Program-made: the position numbers and the translations under genes
Notes under the pieces: model-generated
The model's input: the letters and a program-made list of their open reading frames with translations, nothing else
What the model was told of the DNA's origin: nothing
Database searches by the model: none
Shown here: positions 31,983 through 43,627 of the stretch, piece by piece
Position numbering within the stretch: the first letter of the stretch is position 1
Layout of the letters: every line of letters begins with the position of its first letter
From: Ascaphus truei
Lineage: Eukaryota > Chordata > Amphibia > Anura > Ascaphidae
DNA length: 64,000 nucleotides
Reading direction: 5' to 3'
Assembly (NCBI GenBank): GCA_036426205.1
Contig: CM071573.1
Location: 75,427,822-75,491,821 of the forward strand

Positions 31983-33395
31983 CAGGGCCGCCAACAGAAA
32001 TCATGGGGCCCGGGACAAATGAAAGGAGCAGGCTCCCCCCCCACCCCCCCTGAACCCATAGCGCACCTACCACGAAAAAATATCTTTTAGCGCGCAACTT
32101 TTACTTAACTGTTTTCTTATTGTGATACAGAAAAAACCATTACAATGAAACCTTTTTATTTTTATATTTTCAACAAAAGACATGTGACTGTCTGCCTGGG
32201 TGGGTGAGAGGGTGAATGACAGTGGGTGGGTGGGTGAATGACAGTAGGTGGGTGAATGACAGTGAATGACAGTGGGTGGATGGGTGAATGATGGTTGGTG
32301 GGTTAATGTTGAATGTGGGTGATTGACGGTGGGTGGTGGGAGACAGTGACACTAGACGGTGGGTGGGAGACAGTGACTGGGTGGGAGACAGTGACTGGGT
32401 GGGAGACAGTGACTGGGTGGGAGACAGTGACTGGGTGGGAGACAGTGACTGGGTGGGTGACAGTGACTGGGGGGGTTTTTGGACAGTGAATGGGGGGGGT
32501 GGGAGGACCGTGACTGCGGTGAGTGGTGACAGTGACTGGGTGGGTGACAGTGACTGGGTGGGTGACAGTGACTGGGTGGGTGACAGTGACTGGGTGGGTG
32601 GGAGACCGTGACTGGGTGAGTGGGTGACAGTGACTGGGTGGGTGACAGTGACTGGGTGGGTGACAGTGACTGGGTGGGTGGCAGTGACTGGGTGGGTGGG
32701 AGACAGTGACTGGGTGGGAGACACTGGGTGGGTGGGAGACAGTGACTGGGTGGGTGGGTGATAGTGACAGGGTGACAGTGACTGGGTGGGTGATAGTGAC
32801 TGGGTGGGTGACAGTGACTGGGTGAGTGACAGTGGGTGACAGTGACTGGGTGAGGTGACTTACCTTGACCGGGTTGGTGCAGCTTGCTGCCGGACGCTTT
32901 CCTCTCCTGGCCCCGATATCCCCGCGGCAGCTGCACAGGACGGGAGATGGGCTTGGGGGCGCGGGAGGTGGGCTCGGGGGGGGGGGAGGGGCCATGGGAG
33001 ATGGGCTCGGGGGGAGCGAGGGAAGCTGGCCGCGGGGGGTGCGGGGGGAAGCAGGCCACAGGAGGAGCTGGTACTTCCCCCTCCGTCCCACTTTGGGAGC
33101 GGGGGTGGGGGGGTGGATGCGGGTCGCAGGAGGAGTTGGTCCTTCCCCCTCCATCCCACGTTGGGAGCGTGTGGGGGGGGAGCGTGGGGGGAGCATGGCG
33201 GGAGCGGGCCCTGCTTGCCCTGTGCATGCGCGCCGGGACTGCAAGGAATCGCCGCCATTTTTTTTAAAACTTTTTTTTTTTAATTTATTTAATTAACTGG
33301 CGCCCGGCCGCGCAGGGGGCCCTGACGGCCGGGCCCCCCTCACCCACGGGGCCCAGGACGCCAGTGCCCTTTCTCCCCCGCTATTGGCGGCCCTG
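31983..33395. mobile_element. hAT-type element with internal minisatellite
   Basis: The ends CAGGGCCGCCAACAG and TATTGGCGGCCCTG are inverted repeats (core CAGGGCCGCCAA). The flanking 8-mers CCAACAGT (31975-31982) and TCAATAGT (33396-33403) differ only by two C/T changes. GGCCCGGGAC near the left end and GGGGCCCAGGAC near the right end extend the symmetry. The interior is mostly the GGTGACAGTGACTGG minisatellite and a G-rich region. No transposase frame is present. Confidence 0.82.
32165..32860. repeat. Minisatellite with GACAGTGACTGGGTGGGT-type units
   Basis: About 30 tandem units of 15-24 bp on the pattern GGGTGGGTGACAGTGACTG, with variants GGGAGACAGTGACT. It generates long minus-strand frames of the type PTQSLSPTQSLS and PPSHCH in all three phases. 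These are repeat artefacts, not proteins. Confidence 0.95.
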
Positions 33396-33785
33396 TCAAT
33401 AGTCACCATCTGTTCTCTCTCCATCCCTATCTAACCAACATCAGGCCACTAATACAGGTCTGGGTTTGTATTATCATTATACAGTCTGCTAGCAACTTTG
33501 GTTTAGTAAGAGTAAGATCTGAAGAGCTCTTCCAAATGGTTGACTTGGAGTCAGTAGACAGGTATGACTTTCCATCCATCCAAAACATGGCACACTACCC
33601 ATCTCTCACCATCTTCACTCTTGTCTCATTTTCTCATGCTTTATCCCTCCTGCTTCTCACCCTCACTTAGAATTGCATTACTCTCCATTAACTCAACCAT
33701 CATTTCTCCTGTACCCCATCCCTTAAAACTTGTCCTCTCTGTCCCCTTTTGCTTATCTCTCCTAATCCCTATTTCAGGCTTGGTA

Positions 33786-33826
33786 GGTATGTATGTATGT
33801 ATGTATGTATGTATGTATGTATGTAT
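33786..33826. repeat. (GTAT)n microsatellite
   Basis: About ten perfect GTAT units. Confidence 0.95.
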
Positions 33827-34460
33827 ATCTTTATATAGCGTCAAAAGTGTACTCAGAGCTTCACAAAGAATACAGTACAGGGAATTTAAAATACAATAAG
33901 AAAAGCAAAATCAGACAATAGGAAAGGAAATCCCTGCCCCGAAGAGCTTACAATCTATAAGGTTTGATGGCAGTGACTGTGGGACAATAGCTATGAGTGC
34001 AGGCTATTGAGATGCTTGATTTGTGAGGGTAGGTTTTAAGGTTAATCAGTGTTAAATCAGATAGGTTAACACCATTAGCAGGAGAAGAGGTGACTGGGAG
34101 GTGAGGGTGGGAGCAGGTGTGTGTGTATATGGCTGTGTCCAGGATTAGGAGAGATCTCCAGCAGCAGGAAGGAGTAGACAGAGAGGAAGTAAATAGAGGA
34201 TTTGTGGGGTGCTTTTTATTGAGGGTTAAAAAAGTTGTTGGGAGAGAGGTGTATAAATAATGGTGCAGTATATGTGCACAGGCATAGGTGGAGGGGAGGA
34301 GAGATGAAGACATGTGGAAAGGAGGGGAGTGGGGAAGTTGGAGAGAACACAAACGTTTACAAAGGAGTGAGGAAACGGTAAACAGAAAAAGCAACAGGGA
34401 GGGCATAGTGAGATGCAGGAGGAGAGACTTCCCAGGTACTGGAGGATAGGAAGAGTACAC
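33827..34460 (-). repeat. Dispersed non-coding repeat with an L2-like end
   Basis: The left edge holds TCTTTATATAGCGTC and CCCTGCCCCGAAGAGCTTAC, the mirror of the L2/SINE tail (GTAAGCTC..GGGGCAGGG). The body has GGTGACTGGGAGGTGAGGG, GTCCAGGATTAGGAGAG and repeated AGGAGAGA blocks. I recognise the style from frog intergenic DNA but cannot name the family. Confidence 0.45.
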
Positions 34461-34504
34461 ATTACTCTTTGTTAGTTGCAGGTAAATTATCAGTGGAAAT
34501 GTGT

Positions 34505-36110
34505 GATTTTCGCAAGATACTTGTTCATTTTTGAGCAAAAAGAAATTTTGCGACTGAGGTGAAATTCACAAGTATCAGGTAAAAAAAAATTAAAAAAATT
34601 AGCGAACTACTACTGGACACATCTCTCCCCTATACCTTGTTCCCCTTTCCCCTATACCTTGTTCCCCTTTCTCCCTGCATTTGCCTGCCCTCCTCCCCGT
34701 AATCAGCTAAGGCTGCAGCTTACCTCCCTCCTCCCTCTTCTGCACCATCTTGTTCCCTGCAGCCCAGCGAGGAGAGGGTGGGAGAGAGGAGGGACAGTGG
34801 AGGGACAGTGGACACCTGTGAAGGCACATCGAGCCGGCTACTCACTCCCTGTCTCCTCCTCATCCATCAACAACTAGTCATCCCTCCCCCCCCCCCCCCC
34901 CCCAAGCATCCTCCAAAACCATCACTGCAGCTGGCATTGAGTTCATCTTTATTGTACAAGGAAATCTCCCTCTTTCAGCTGCTCCCTTCCCATCTCTGAA
35001 ACTCCAAGGTAAGAACAACTATGGTGATCGCAAGCAAAAGAAGGCATTGGCAGGGCTGATATGGGGGTTCATTTAGTCTCAGATGGATTATCCCAAAAGT
35101 ATTTAACCTCTTTGATGCTGGAGTACCAATGACATACATCTTCCAGCAACAAAGTTGTAAAGGTAGAACATTCAAGTACAATATCTTTTCCCTGATTGAA
35201 GGAGAGGCTCTTACTGCTGATTTCTATCTTCCTGCAAAGTTAGGCTATACAACCAAACATGTTCCAGCCAACATGGCAAGGGTTAAGACAGAAAATGTAA
35301 GTACCAATGAATGGGAACAGGATGAACTTATTTTGCGTGTTGAAGACTAAATCTGGTTACTGGTGTAGGGGAAAAGATGCTGGTTTTGTTACTGACTCAT
35401 CCAGTCTCTGGGCTGTGGGGGGGGAAAAAACAGTCGCAGATTTATTTTTAAAAAAAAGAAATAAAGTCCTATGGCTTTTAATGGGGTTTATTTTCCTTCC
35501 TAAATCTGAGGAAGTTTTTCTTTTGCATTGCTTTTCCTATGTTTTGCAGCCAGAAGACTGTCAGACATAATGATGATCTGGTTATCAATCTCGAAGAAAC
35601 TGTTTTTCTCAGATTCAATTTAATAATTCACAAAAATATATGTAAAAAATATTTTTTTTCTGCACGTTATGACTCTGAGATGCCCATAAGAATCTTTATA
35701 CCTCACATCTTTAATATGACCGGCTTTCCTGTTATTATATTGGACATACCGTATATACACAATGTCTATAAAACAATAGCATATTCTTCCGCGGACACTG
35801 TACTCCATTCTGTACATAACAAAACACTTAGACACAATGTCCCGGATAATTAAAAATATAATCATGGAGTTGTGTTTTTGCACTGGCTTTACCCTAATGT
35901 TGCTGCCAGGAGACCTTAGTAATTAACCGCTTGTGTTAATGAATGTGCACACGGATACTTTATTAAAAAGCCTCTGTATAGTTTTTTAGTATTTTGTACA
36001 CTATATTGCTACTCAGATAATCAATGGACTCCTCCCACCCCCCAACCAATCATCTCGCCTGGTGAGTCTGGGACCATCCGTGATTGACAGGCGCAGCCAT
36101 TAAATCCACT
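34505..36110. other. Unassigned DNA
   Basis: Contains a poly-C run at about 34.89-34.90 kb and otherwise AT-rich sequence. Frames up to 104 codons overlap one another on both strands and show no domain. Confidence 0.35.
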
Positions 36111-36114
36111 AACC

Positions 36115-36232
36115 CAGGGATGGCCAACTCCAGTCCTCAAGGGCCACCAACAGATCAGGATAGCCCTGCTTCAGCACAGGTGGTTCAGTGGAAGACCTGC
36201 CCTGTTGGTAGGACTGGAGTTGGCCACCCCTG
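36115..36232. mobile_element. hAT-type palindromic MITE with perfect 8-bp duplication
   Basis: Runs from CAGGGATGGCCAACTCCAGT to GGAGTTGGCCACCCCTG. The flanks are CACTAACC (36107-36114 and 36233-36240). It is shortened internally compared with other copies. Confidence 0.92.
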
Positions 36233-36570
36233 CACTAACCTCTGCTTAAGTCGTCTTCTCTAAGATGGGCTTCTGGGTTCCTTGTACCATACTTTACAAC
36301 ATGGCGAATTACAACTGTAGTTATTTTAGAGAGAAGTTTCTGAAGGGTAGTATTTGTTGGGCTTGACATGGTAATTGTTGTCATAACTGTTTTATTGGTC
36401 AGAACATTAACAAAGACAGGAAAGGTGTTACATGGGTGAGTGATTTTACAATATGGCATACCCAACACACTGTACAGTCACATTGTTGCTTAGCAGCCAG
36501 TCTTTAATGTTGATGTGGAACTGCCTAAAGAAAATATGTTTTCCAGAATAGTGCATGGTTCTCTGTGTCC

Positions 36571-36798
36571 AGAGATGTAAGGGTATTGGACCCCACCTGT
36601 GAGTGTGCAGAGATGTAAGGGTATTGGACCCCACCTGTGAGTGTGCAGAGATGTAAGGGTATTGGACCCCACCTGTGAGTGTGCAGAGATGTAAGGGTAT
36701 TGGACCCCATCTGTGAGTGTGCAGAGATATAAGGGTATTGGACCCCACCTGTGAGTGTGCAGAGATGTAAGGGTATTGGACCCCATCTGTGAGTGTGC
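36571..36798. repeat. 38-bp tandem repeat, six units
   Basis: Six head-to-tail units of exactly 38 bp (AGAGATGTAAGGGTATTGG and so on). Units differ mainly at one ACC/ATC position (fourth and sixth carry CATCTG) and at GATGT/GATAT (fifth). Because 38 is not a multiple of three, the array opens all frames, producing spurious minus-strand peptides with HTHRWGP and PYISAHS. Confidence 0.97.
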
Positions 36799-36924
36799 AG
36801 AGAATGAATCCAAAACAATCAGGTGACAGGTTTTCATTTAATTGCTTATTCCATGCAGGCCATTTGGGCAGTAATCATGGTTACTTATCATTACAGACAA
36901 CCATTCTCCTCGGATGTTCTAGAC

Positions 36925-37056
36925 CAGCGATGGCCAACTTCAGTCCTCAAGGGCCGCCATCATTCTGAGTGAGCTACAGTACCTGTGCTGAAGCAGGGAT
37001 AGCCTTAAAAGCTGGCCTGTTTGGTGGCCCTTGGGGACTGGAGTTGACCCCTCCTG
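36925..37056. mobile_element. hAT-type palindromic MITE (CAGGGGT family), shortened
   Basis: CAGCGATGGCCAACTTCAGT opens and GGAGTTGACCCCTCCTG closes it. The flanks TTCTAGAC and CTCTTGAC agree at six of eight positions. Confidence 0.78.
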
Positions 37057-37149
37057 CTCTTGACACGGGCACATGAAGTGTTTGAAAGTAAAATAAGTGT
37101 ATTCCAAAAATAATACTAATACTTGATTGCTTCCCAGTGCACACTGCAA

Positions 37150-38300
37150 ACTGTTCTAGCAGATAAGGGGTTAAACCTTTTTAGTGACAAAAAAAAAAAA
37201 AGATTTTGAGCCAGAACAGAAGTGAGGAGTCAGAATATTAGCGTAATAAAGGTAAAAATTAGTTATTTTTGTAATCGCATGAGTAATCGGTAACAATACA
37301 GATATCCTGCTGGCTTTAGGGACGTTCTGCGTCCCCTGAGTACCACTTTCCCTCGCCTCATTATGACCTTCTTACGACTCGCCAGCTTTGGCTAAGCTGC
37401 GAATCACCCGATCCTTTTGTACATAATTCCCCCACCTCCGCTGTCTTACTGTCCTGCCTCAGATCTTGCACACGGCTAACTCTTCTCTACATGGGCTGTA
37501 CCTTCCAGTAAGAGAGCTGCATGGGGTGGATGTATGGAGATCTGTAGTCTACCCAGAAATTGTTGTCAATTTTCACATCAGGGGTTGGTTATTCTAATTT
37601 TATTTATTTGTATGGCAGCAACATATATCACACTGTAGTACAAGATGGGAGGGAGTACATATAAGATAAGATAAACGGAGACAAAATAAAGTAGGTCCCT
37701 GCTTTAATAACGGTGACCTTTATTGTATATGATGGACATATTTATTTTATGTATGGGATAAGACCAATTTAAATAGGTTTTTAATAGCTTTTTACAAAGT
37801 TTTTTTTTTTTTTTAAAGGATGGATGATTAAAATAAGTGTATATGGATATATGTTCTGAATTATTTCACTATCGCTTGTTCTTATAGTCACAAATTAGGG
37901 GATCCAGGGATATAGTTTCATGAATTATTCAGATCTGTATTGACCGTAGGGGCAGATCATGTAGGGGCTTACATTCCTATACCACGAAGGGTACACCTTT
38001 TATGCACAATTTGTTTTATATATACACATTTTTAGTTAGCACATTGTATTGGTTATTTAACCACTTATTCACTGGATATATATTGACCTTAAGGGTAGAT
38101 CCTTTAGTTTATTGCACAGTCCTACATCACTTTCAATTATTTAGTTGATTGATTTTTATTGTGTGTAAGAATACATTGCATAGGTTTTTATTATATATTA
38201 CAGTATATATATATTTTTTTTATCATGGGACTATGGCTCCCCTCTCCACCTACATGTTGTGCCAAGTATATGCTGTACATATTGGAATTTTTGGTATGAG
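37150..38300. other. Unassigned AT-rich DNA
   Basis: No coding or RNA feature was seen. Confidence 0.35.
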
Positions 38301-38301
38301 A

Positions 38302-38405
<104 letters not shown>

Positions 38406-38697
38406 ATATCTTGGTTGGATCTTGTATGTAGTGTGGTTTAAGTATGTTTGTTTTAGGTAGAGTTATCTCTGTGGATTTTTTCCTTTTATTACTTCCTTTG
38501 TTGCTGTGTTTTTGTTTAGCCTTTAACCTGATTGGGCACTATTAGTTTTGTATATATTTGCGGTTGGTACCTACGTATTATGCATCAGACAGGGACATTA
38601 CATTCGTCCCTGTCACAACCTATCAGCTAGCGCTAGACATATGAGTCACTATACGCCCCTTGTAAGTGCTAGCGGGGGTTAACCTGTCACTCTGACT

Positions 38698-38750
38698 CCT
38701 CCTCACCCTGATGAAGTGTGCCGTGTCACGCGAAACTCGCGTCGGGGATT
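38698..38750 (+). ncRNA. Hammerhead ribozyme with intact core (copy E)
   Basis: All conserved positions are present. CUGAUGA is at 38708-38714. Stem II pairs GUGUG (38716-38720) with CACGC (38727-38731) around a six-base loop. GAAA is at 38732-38735, minimal stem III pairs AC with GU around UCGC, and cleavage triplet GUC is at 38741-38743. Stem I is partial (CUCACC against GGGGAU, one mismatch near the core). The very short stem III is typical of hammerheads in Penelope-like retroelements, which cleave best as dimers. Downstream, TGATGATGTCACG and GGTGACGTCC resemble CREB-type sites. Cleavage would be expected after 38743. Confidence 0.75.
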
Positions 38751-39448
38751 GATGATGTCACGACGGTGACGTCCTAAAGCAAGGTGTCGCCATCTTGGTG
38801 CAGCAGCGGCAGACCCCTGAATGGCTTGTGTTGCAGCTACTATTGGGCACACAAACTACACTTTGACACACAACTTAAAAGGAATATACCGCTCACTATT
38901 AAATGTTTGAAAATAATGTTAGTAAATATGATTGTCGTCTAAAGTGTCTAGAGTGGCACTGGGTGCTACCTATGTGCTGAATTGAAATGTATTTTCGAAA
39001 ATAGAGATAAGGTTGTATTAACAACCAATCACTAACAAGAAGCACATTTGGTGGTGCACACCTGGGCTTATTTAAAATGTAACACTTTGACACACTACAC
39101 ATATGATTGACGATTATATTGTATCATTGGACAGTGAATCAGAGACTGATGTATATATGTGTTATACTTGAATGGCTGCTAACACTATTACATGCTAGTT
39201 TTACCCTTGCATCTATACCTACACTCTACTGCACTTTACAATAGGGGTTGCACATTTAAGTTACTATCCATATCTGAGTTACACCTTTTGGCATACTGTA
39301 TACAGCTATGTACATACATACTTAACTCAATAGAGTATAAGTGTTATAGAAACATGCAGTTCTCTGTGCTTTTTGTGTGAGACACCCCCTCTGAAGGTGT
39401 ATATGAGTAGAGGTATATGGGTTACCGCTTCTTTATGTGGTGTTGTGG

Positions 39449-39451
<3 letters not shown>

Positions 39452-39485
<34 letters not shown>
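39452..39485. repeat. (AT)n microsatellite
   Basis: A pure AT dinucleotide run next to the inverted dimer that follows. Confidence 0.9.
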
Positions 39486-39489
<4 letters not shown>

Positions 39490-39560
39490 AGTGTTTAAGT
39501 GAAGACAAGGCACCTCCGTTAGGTAGATATTGGTGGGTGCAAATCCTATAAAAAAGATAA

Positions 39561-39773
39561 CTATACGATACCGTTTGACCGAATATCAGAGGCAGCACTC
39601 CAGGAAGATAGTCAAAAAAATAGTATTTAATGTGACATATAAACCAACGTTTCGTCCTCCACAAGGTCCCGTGTGAGGACCAAACTTTGGTTTATATGTC
39701 ACATTAAATACTATTTTTTTTGACTATCTCCTGGAGTGCTGCCTCTGATATTCGGTCAAACGGTATCGTATAG
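39561..39773. repeat. Inverted dimer with hammerhead-derived loops at its centre
   Basis: CTATACGATACCGTTTGACC at the left is exactly mirrored at the right end, and the arms match over about 90 bp each. The central 55 bp reads as a stem-loop ending (G)AAAC(G/T)TTGG on both strands: minus GAGGACGAAACGTTGG, plus GAGGACCAAACTTTGG. Each arm then continues through GTCACATTAAATAC to GGAGTGCTGCCTCTG. This is the layout after the GAAA box in the hammerhead copies, with a polyadenylation-like ATTAAA. Confidence 0.7.
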
Positions 39774-39900
39774 CTTATATATTATATATATATATATATT
39801 ATATATATAGTATATATAATAATATATATATATTACTATATCTTATATATATATATCTATATATGATATATTATATGTATATATATATATATTATATAAT
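39774..39900. repeat. AT-rich TATATA tract
   Basis: An irregular TA-dinucleotide tract that is self-complementary throughout. Confidence 0.85.
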
Positions 39901-39999
39901 TGTTTTTTTTTTAACCAGATAGGAGTCCGGGAAAAACGAGACAGCACACAGCCAGAGAAATCCAGAAGAACTGTATTCAGATTAACATGGCACCACATC

Positions 40000-40040
40000 C
40001 AACGTTTCGGTCATCAAAGAGTGACCTTCCTCACACTTAC
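40000..40040 (-). ncRNA. Hammerhead-derived stem-loop (GAAACGTTGG class)
   Basis: The minus strand reads GTGAGGAAGGTCA, a loop, then TGACCGAAACGTTGG. The GGTCA/TGACC helix and GAAAC box are preserved, but the CUGANGA box is degraded. A downstream GTTAATCTGAATACAG and TGTGCTGTCTCG echo the other class members. Confidence 0.5.
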
Positions 40041-40560
40041 CTTCTCGCTGCTGCACCAATTATTGTTCTGATATGATGTTGTTATAATTACTTATTAAGT
40101 CTACCACCAATTAATCTTATAATTAGGAATATGAGTTATATATTTATAGTTATATATCATGGCGTTCGCCTCTGAGGAGGATTTTTAGTACATTACACAT
40201 ATGTTCACCTGTTTATTATTAATGTTTATTAAAATGTTATTGTTCTTTCACTTTTTAGTCCTATGTGGACATATATGAATTATATGTCAGCTGATGGTTC
40301 GCCTCTGGTCATTAGACCTATTGTATAGATATTTTGCATCTCATGGATCAATTATCCACCTTTTTCTTTCCACAGTGAGTGCTAGATATAGGATCTTCTT
40401 GGGGTTTTTCTTGAACCTACCTTGTTAAAATTATAACGATTTGTCCTATTTCTCCCTGTTACACTTTATTATTGATTTAATATTAGGTTTAGCAGTATGG
40501 CCATCACAAGTGGTTATTCCCTGCTTTAATGACCTAACAATCTAAAATGTCAAAGCGTAG
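40040..40560. other. Unassigned AT-rich DNA
   Basis: No gene or recognised repeat. Confidence 0.3.
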
Positions 40561-40570
40561 AGACAAAAGA

Positions 40571-40573
<3 letters not shown>

Positions 40574-40613
<40 letters not shown>
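40574..40613. repeat. (GT)n microsatellite
   Basis: A perfect run of about 20 GT units. Confidence 0.95.
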
Positions 40614-40616
<3 letters not shown>

Positions 40617-40904
40617 AAGAAACATTCTAGGATGAAAATTAAATAAAGATGTCAGGAGTGTGTTGGATAGGCCTCCCTGAAAAAAGTGTGTGTGTGTGTG
40701 TATGCAACATTTAAATGTGTGTAAGGTAGGGGAGAGCTCGATTTGTGTTGTGTAGAGAATTGCCGGGTTGGGGTGCAGCACGGGAGATGAAGCTAATCTC
40801 CACATGACTTAGTTCATGGTAATTATAGTAATAGGAGCTGCCATGTGTGTTCTGAAGCGACCATGCCATAGAATATTCCCACGTCACATTATCACTCATA
40901 CATA

Positions 40905-41080
40905 CTAATAATAATATCACTCATACATAGTAATAATAATATCACTCATACATAGTATGATACATAATATCACTCATACATAGTAATAATAATATCACTC
41001 ATACATAGTATGATACATAATATCACTCATACATAGTAATCATAATATCACTCATACATAATATCACTCATACATAATAT
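40905..41080. repeat. Minisatellite of ATCACTCATACATAGTAATAAT units
   Basis: About eight irregular units built on AATATCACTCATACATAGTA, alternating with a variant containing TATGATACATA. Confidence 0.9.
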
Positions 41081-41828
41081 TAATGTGATTGTGTGGTCCT
41101 TGTATTTTCATTCCGCGAGGTGTATGAAGTAAACATCCTGTCCATACTAACACTAGAAAAATAATAATATACAAGGTTGCAATGCGTTGCTGACCCCATG
41201 GTAGCCATGGGGTTAATAATTGCATTTTTTTTTTTTTACTCCAGTGTTAGGAGGGTGAGTACAGGAAGAATAAAAGGGGAGGGGGTTCCATTCAGGTACC
41301 GTATATGTACAATTAGATATTGTCAGGGATTGCCTCCCGTTTTAGCATTATGTACAAGATGACATTTACGGTTTACAAACAAAAGTGTCTTTAAATGACC
41401 TTTATGAGAAGGATGCATTGTACCTCGGGGTCATCTCTTGTGGTTGGGATAGAGCGCTGAGGTGTCTGTTCATGGCTTCTGCCGCTGGATTATGTGGGCA
41501 GAGACTCAGTATTGTCGTCATAACTCTGTGCCCAGGACATACTTGAAAACATCAGTTAACTCTCAATGTATTACTTCCTGGTAAAACATCTTATAAATAA
41601 ATACATTGTTCTCCATTTGGCAGACAAACCACATTTTATTGTTGATGGTGGTAGTTGAGATTTTCCTGTCTCCAGAGGGCAGCCACTTTGCATCTTGCAC
41701 CATTGCAATATGTGTGACCAGTTTATTTTGGGCTCTAATTAAACCATGGAGTGGCCTGTTCAAGGAGCAATTCAAGCGGGTTAATTAAAAAAAATGTAAC
41801 ATTGTAACAGCAAGGGGTCTTCGGATCT

Positions 41829-42105
41829 GAACCCCATTAATTTAAACTCTGGGTAGCCCCTGCTTCTAGAGATACCTCCGTAGTGGGTGCTGGTTTCTCC
41901 TGAAAGTTCTCCTGTGTCACGTGAGCCAATAGGAAGCTTCTCCTGATGATGTCACGGCTTTCCGATGGCCCGCAGGACGTGGGAGATTTGAAAATTGGCC
42001 ATTATGTGCTCCCTGCTAACCGAGCTGAATGGCAGCCAGCACCCCCTACAGAGGTAAGTATCTCTGGAAGCAGGGGGTCCCCAGAGCTGAAATTTAATGG
42101 GGTTC
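41829..42105. mobile_element. Long-armed palindromic MITE
   Basis: GAACCCCATTAATTTAAACT at the left faces AAATTTAATGGGGTTC at the right. CCCCTGCTTCTAGAGATAC faces GTATCTCTGGAAGCAGGGG. A central TGATGATGTCACGG and CCAATAGG stand between the arms. The superfamily is undetermined because no duplication was identified. Confidence 0.65.
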
Positions 42106-42149
42106 AGCTCCAGAGCCCCCTGCTTCAACCCTATGTTAAAAAATAAAAA

Positions 42150-43405
42150 ATCACCTGCTTGGATTGCCTCTTTAAAAAAAAAAAGGAACAGCCAGGGGTC
42201 CAGGCGGGGTCTGTCTGTCTGCCTTCTGTAAGTAATTGCACTTTAATTGCTTGCCACTAGATCCCTGCAGTACTTTCCCAAGCATACTTTTTCACTAAGC
42301 AGTACCCTTTTTCTGTTTGGTATTTTTGCATCGTGTTTTATCCATATCACAGAAATATAAAGTCTATCAAGGCATAAGTGGTTTAATAAAAAGATTGCTC
42401 TACATTTATCAAAGGAAAAAAACCATTGAGAGCAATAAGTACAGCCTAGGTATAGTACAGCGCTTTGGGCTGTGCATTACCCTAGTATAGTGACCCATAA
42501 CATGGAAACTCTGGAGGCTGCGCTCCTTATTCACTGTAATTACCAGAAGCCCAGTACCAGCGTTCCTTGTGGATTCAATAGATTGATATGCTCAGCCAGC
42601 ATTACAGGTGCCACTGCCAGTTCAAATGTAAAACGTGAGCATTTCTAGAGACTAAAATATATCGACGTCTGTTTGTGTCTATAATGTATATATTTGACAT
42701 TGACACATTTTAATGAGCTATGCTACTCACTTCTTCGGACCTTACAATGACCGTCTCAGAGTCACGAAGTCCCATTAAAAAGGTATCAAGAAAGAACAGC
42801 TGTATAATGTATAACAGATTGTATGTGCCTAAAATATTATTATCCATGCACTAGTAAAGCATTTTGGATTATTTTGATAGCAAAGTGTAACCACACTCTT
42901 CGGTCACTCTGTTAGCGAAAATTGTCTGAAGAATTAATCTATCTGGATTTAGATTTTTTTACTTAAAACTGCATTTAATCTTTTCTGATTCAGCCACAAA
43001 TTCAACTTTAGCCCTTTTCCCCCCCTGTGTTTTGTAATTTCATTAGATGTAGAACATTTGCTGGTATCAAATTGATAGATTCTCTTATTTTCAATTTAAG
43101 ATTATACGGAAAAACAGTTATAATCCAGCGTTAACGTTAAGCCTTTTTTTTTTCTCTCTGTAATTTTAACGTTTGTATGATCTAAGTAGGCTGAAGCTTA
43201 AAGAGAATTATTACATAGTGAATGGAGGATTTCTACAAATTGGGATAGGGAGAAAAGTATTCGGGGAAGTTCTGTTATGTGGTAGAGGGCTGCGGTTCTC
43301 AATCTTACCCTGTTCTGCTTCAGCTTAATAAAGCAGAAACTTTCTGTACAAACCTTCTTGTTTATAGGTGTATTTACTTTTATTCTGTGCCTGCAAAGAA
43401 TGTCT
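42150..43405. other. Unassigned DNA
   Basis: AT-rich, with no supported feature. Confidence 0.35.
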
Positions 43406-43409
43406 GTAC

Positions 43410-43584
43410 CAGGAGTGGCCAACTCCAGTCCTCAAGGGCCACAAACAGGTCAGGTTTTCAGGATATCCCTGCTTCAGCACAGGTGGCTCAATCCATGGAT
43501 CAGTCTTTGACTGAGCCACTGATTGACCCACCAGTGCTGAAGCAGGGATATCCTGAAAACCTGACCTGTTGTTGACCACCTCTT
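43410..43584. mobile_element. hAT-type palindromic MITE with near-perfect 8-bp duplication
   Basis: CAGGAGTGGCCAACTCCAGT opens the copy. The flanks GTCTGTAC (43402-43409) and GTCTATAC (43585-43592) differ at one base. The two arms (CTTCAGCACAGGTGGCTCAA and its mirror) make this one of the most complete copies of the family in the window. Confidence 0.9.
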
Positions 43585-43627
43585 GTCTATACTGACATCA
43601 TATCTGCATCTACTTGCATTTAGATTC

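Noticed and set aside
32170..33244. Long minus-strand frames of 184-313 codons rich in Ser-Pro-Thr-Gln
   Set aside because: They are translations of the GACAGTGACTGGGTGGG minisatellite and its G-rich flank, open in all three phases. No start context or domain.
36446..36837. Repetitive HTHRWGPIPL-type peptides in three frames
   Set aside because: A 38-bp tandem repeat without stops opens all frames; no protein is implied.
41945..41960. Another hammerhead (CTGATGATGTCACGG)
   Set aside because: A CUGAUGA box is present, but there is no GAAA box or stem II partner at the right distance; it lies in the loop of a palindromic MITE.
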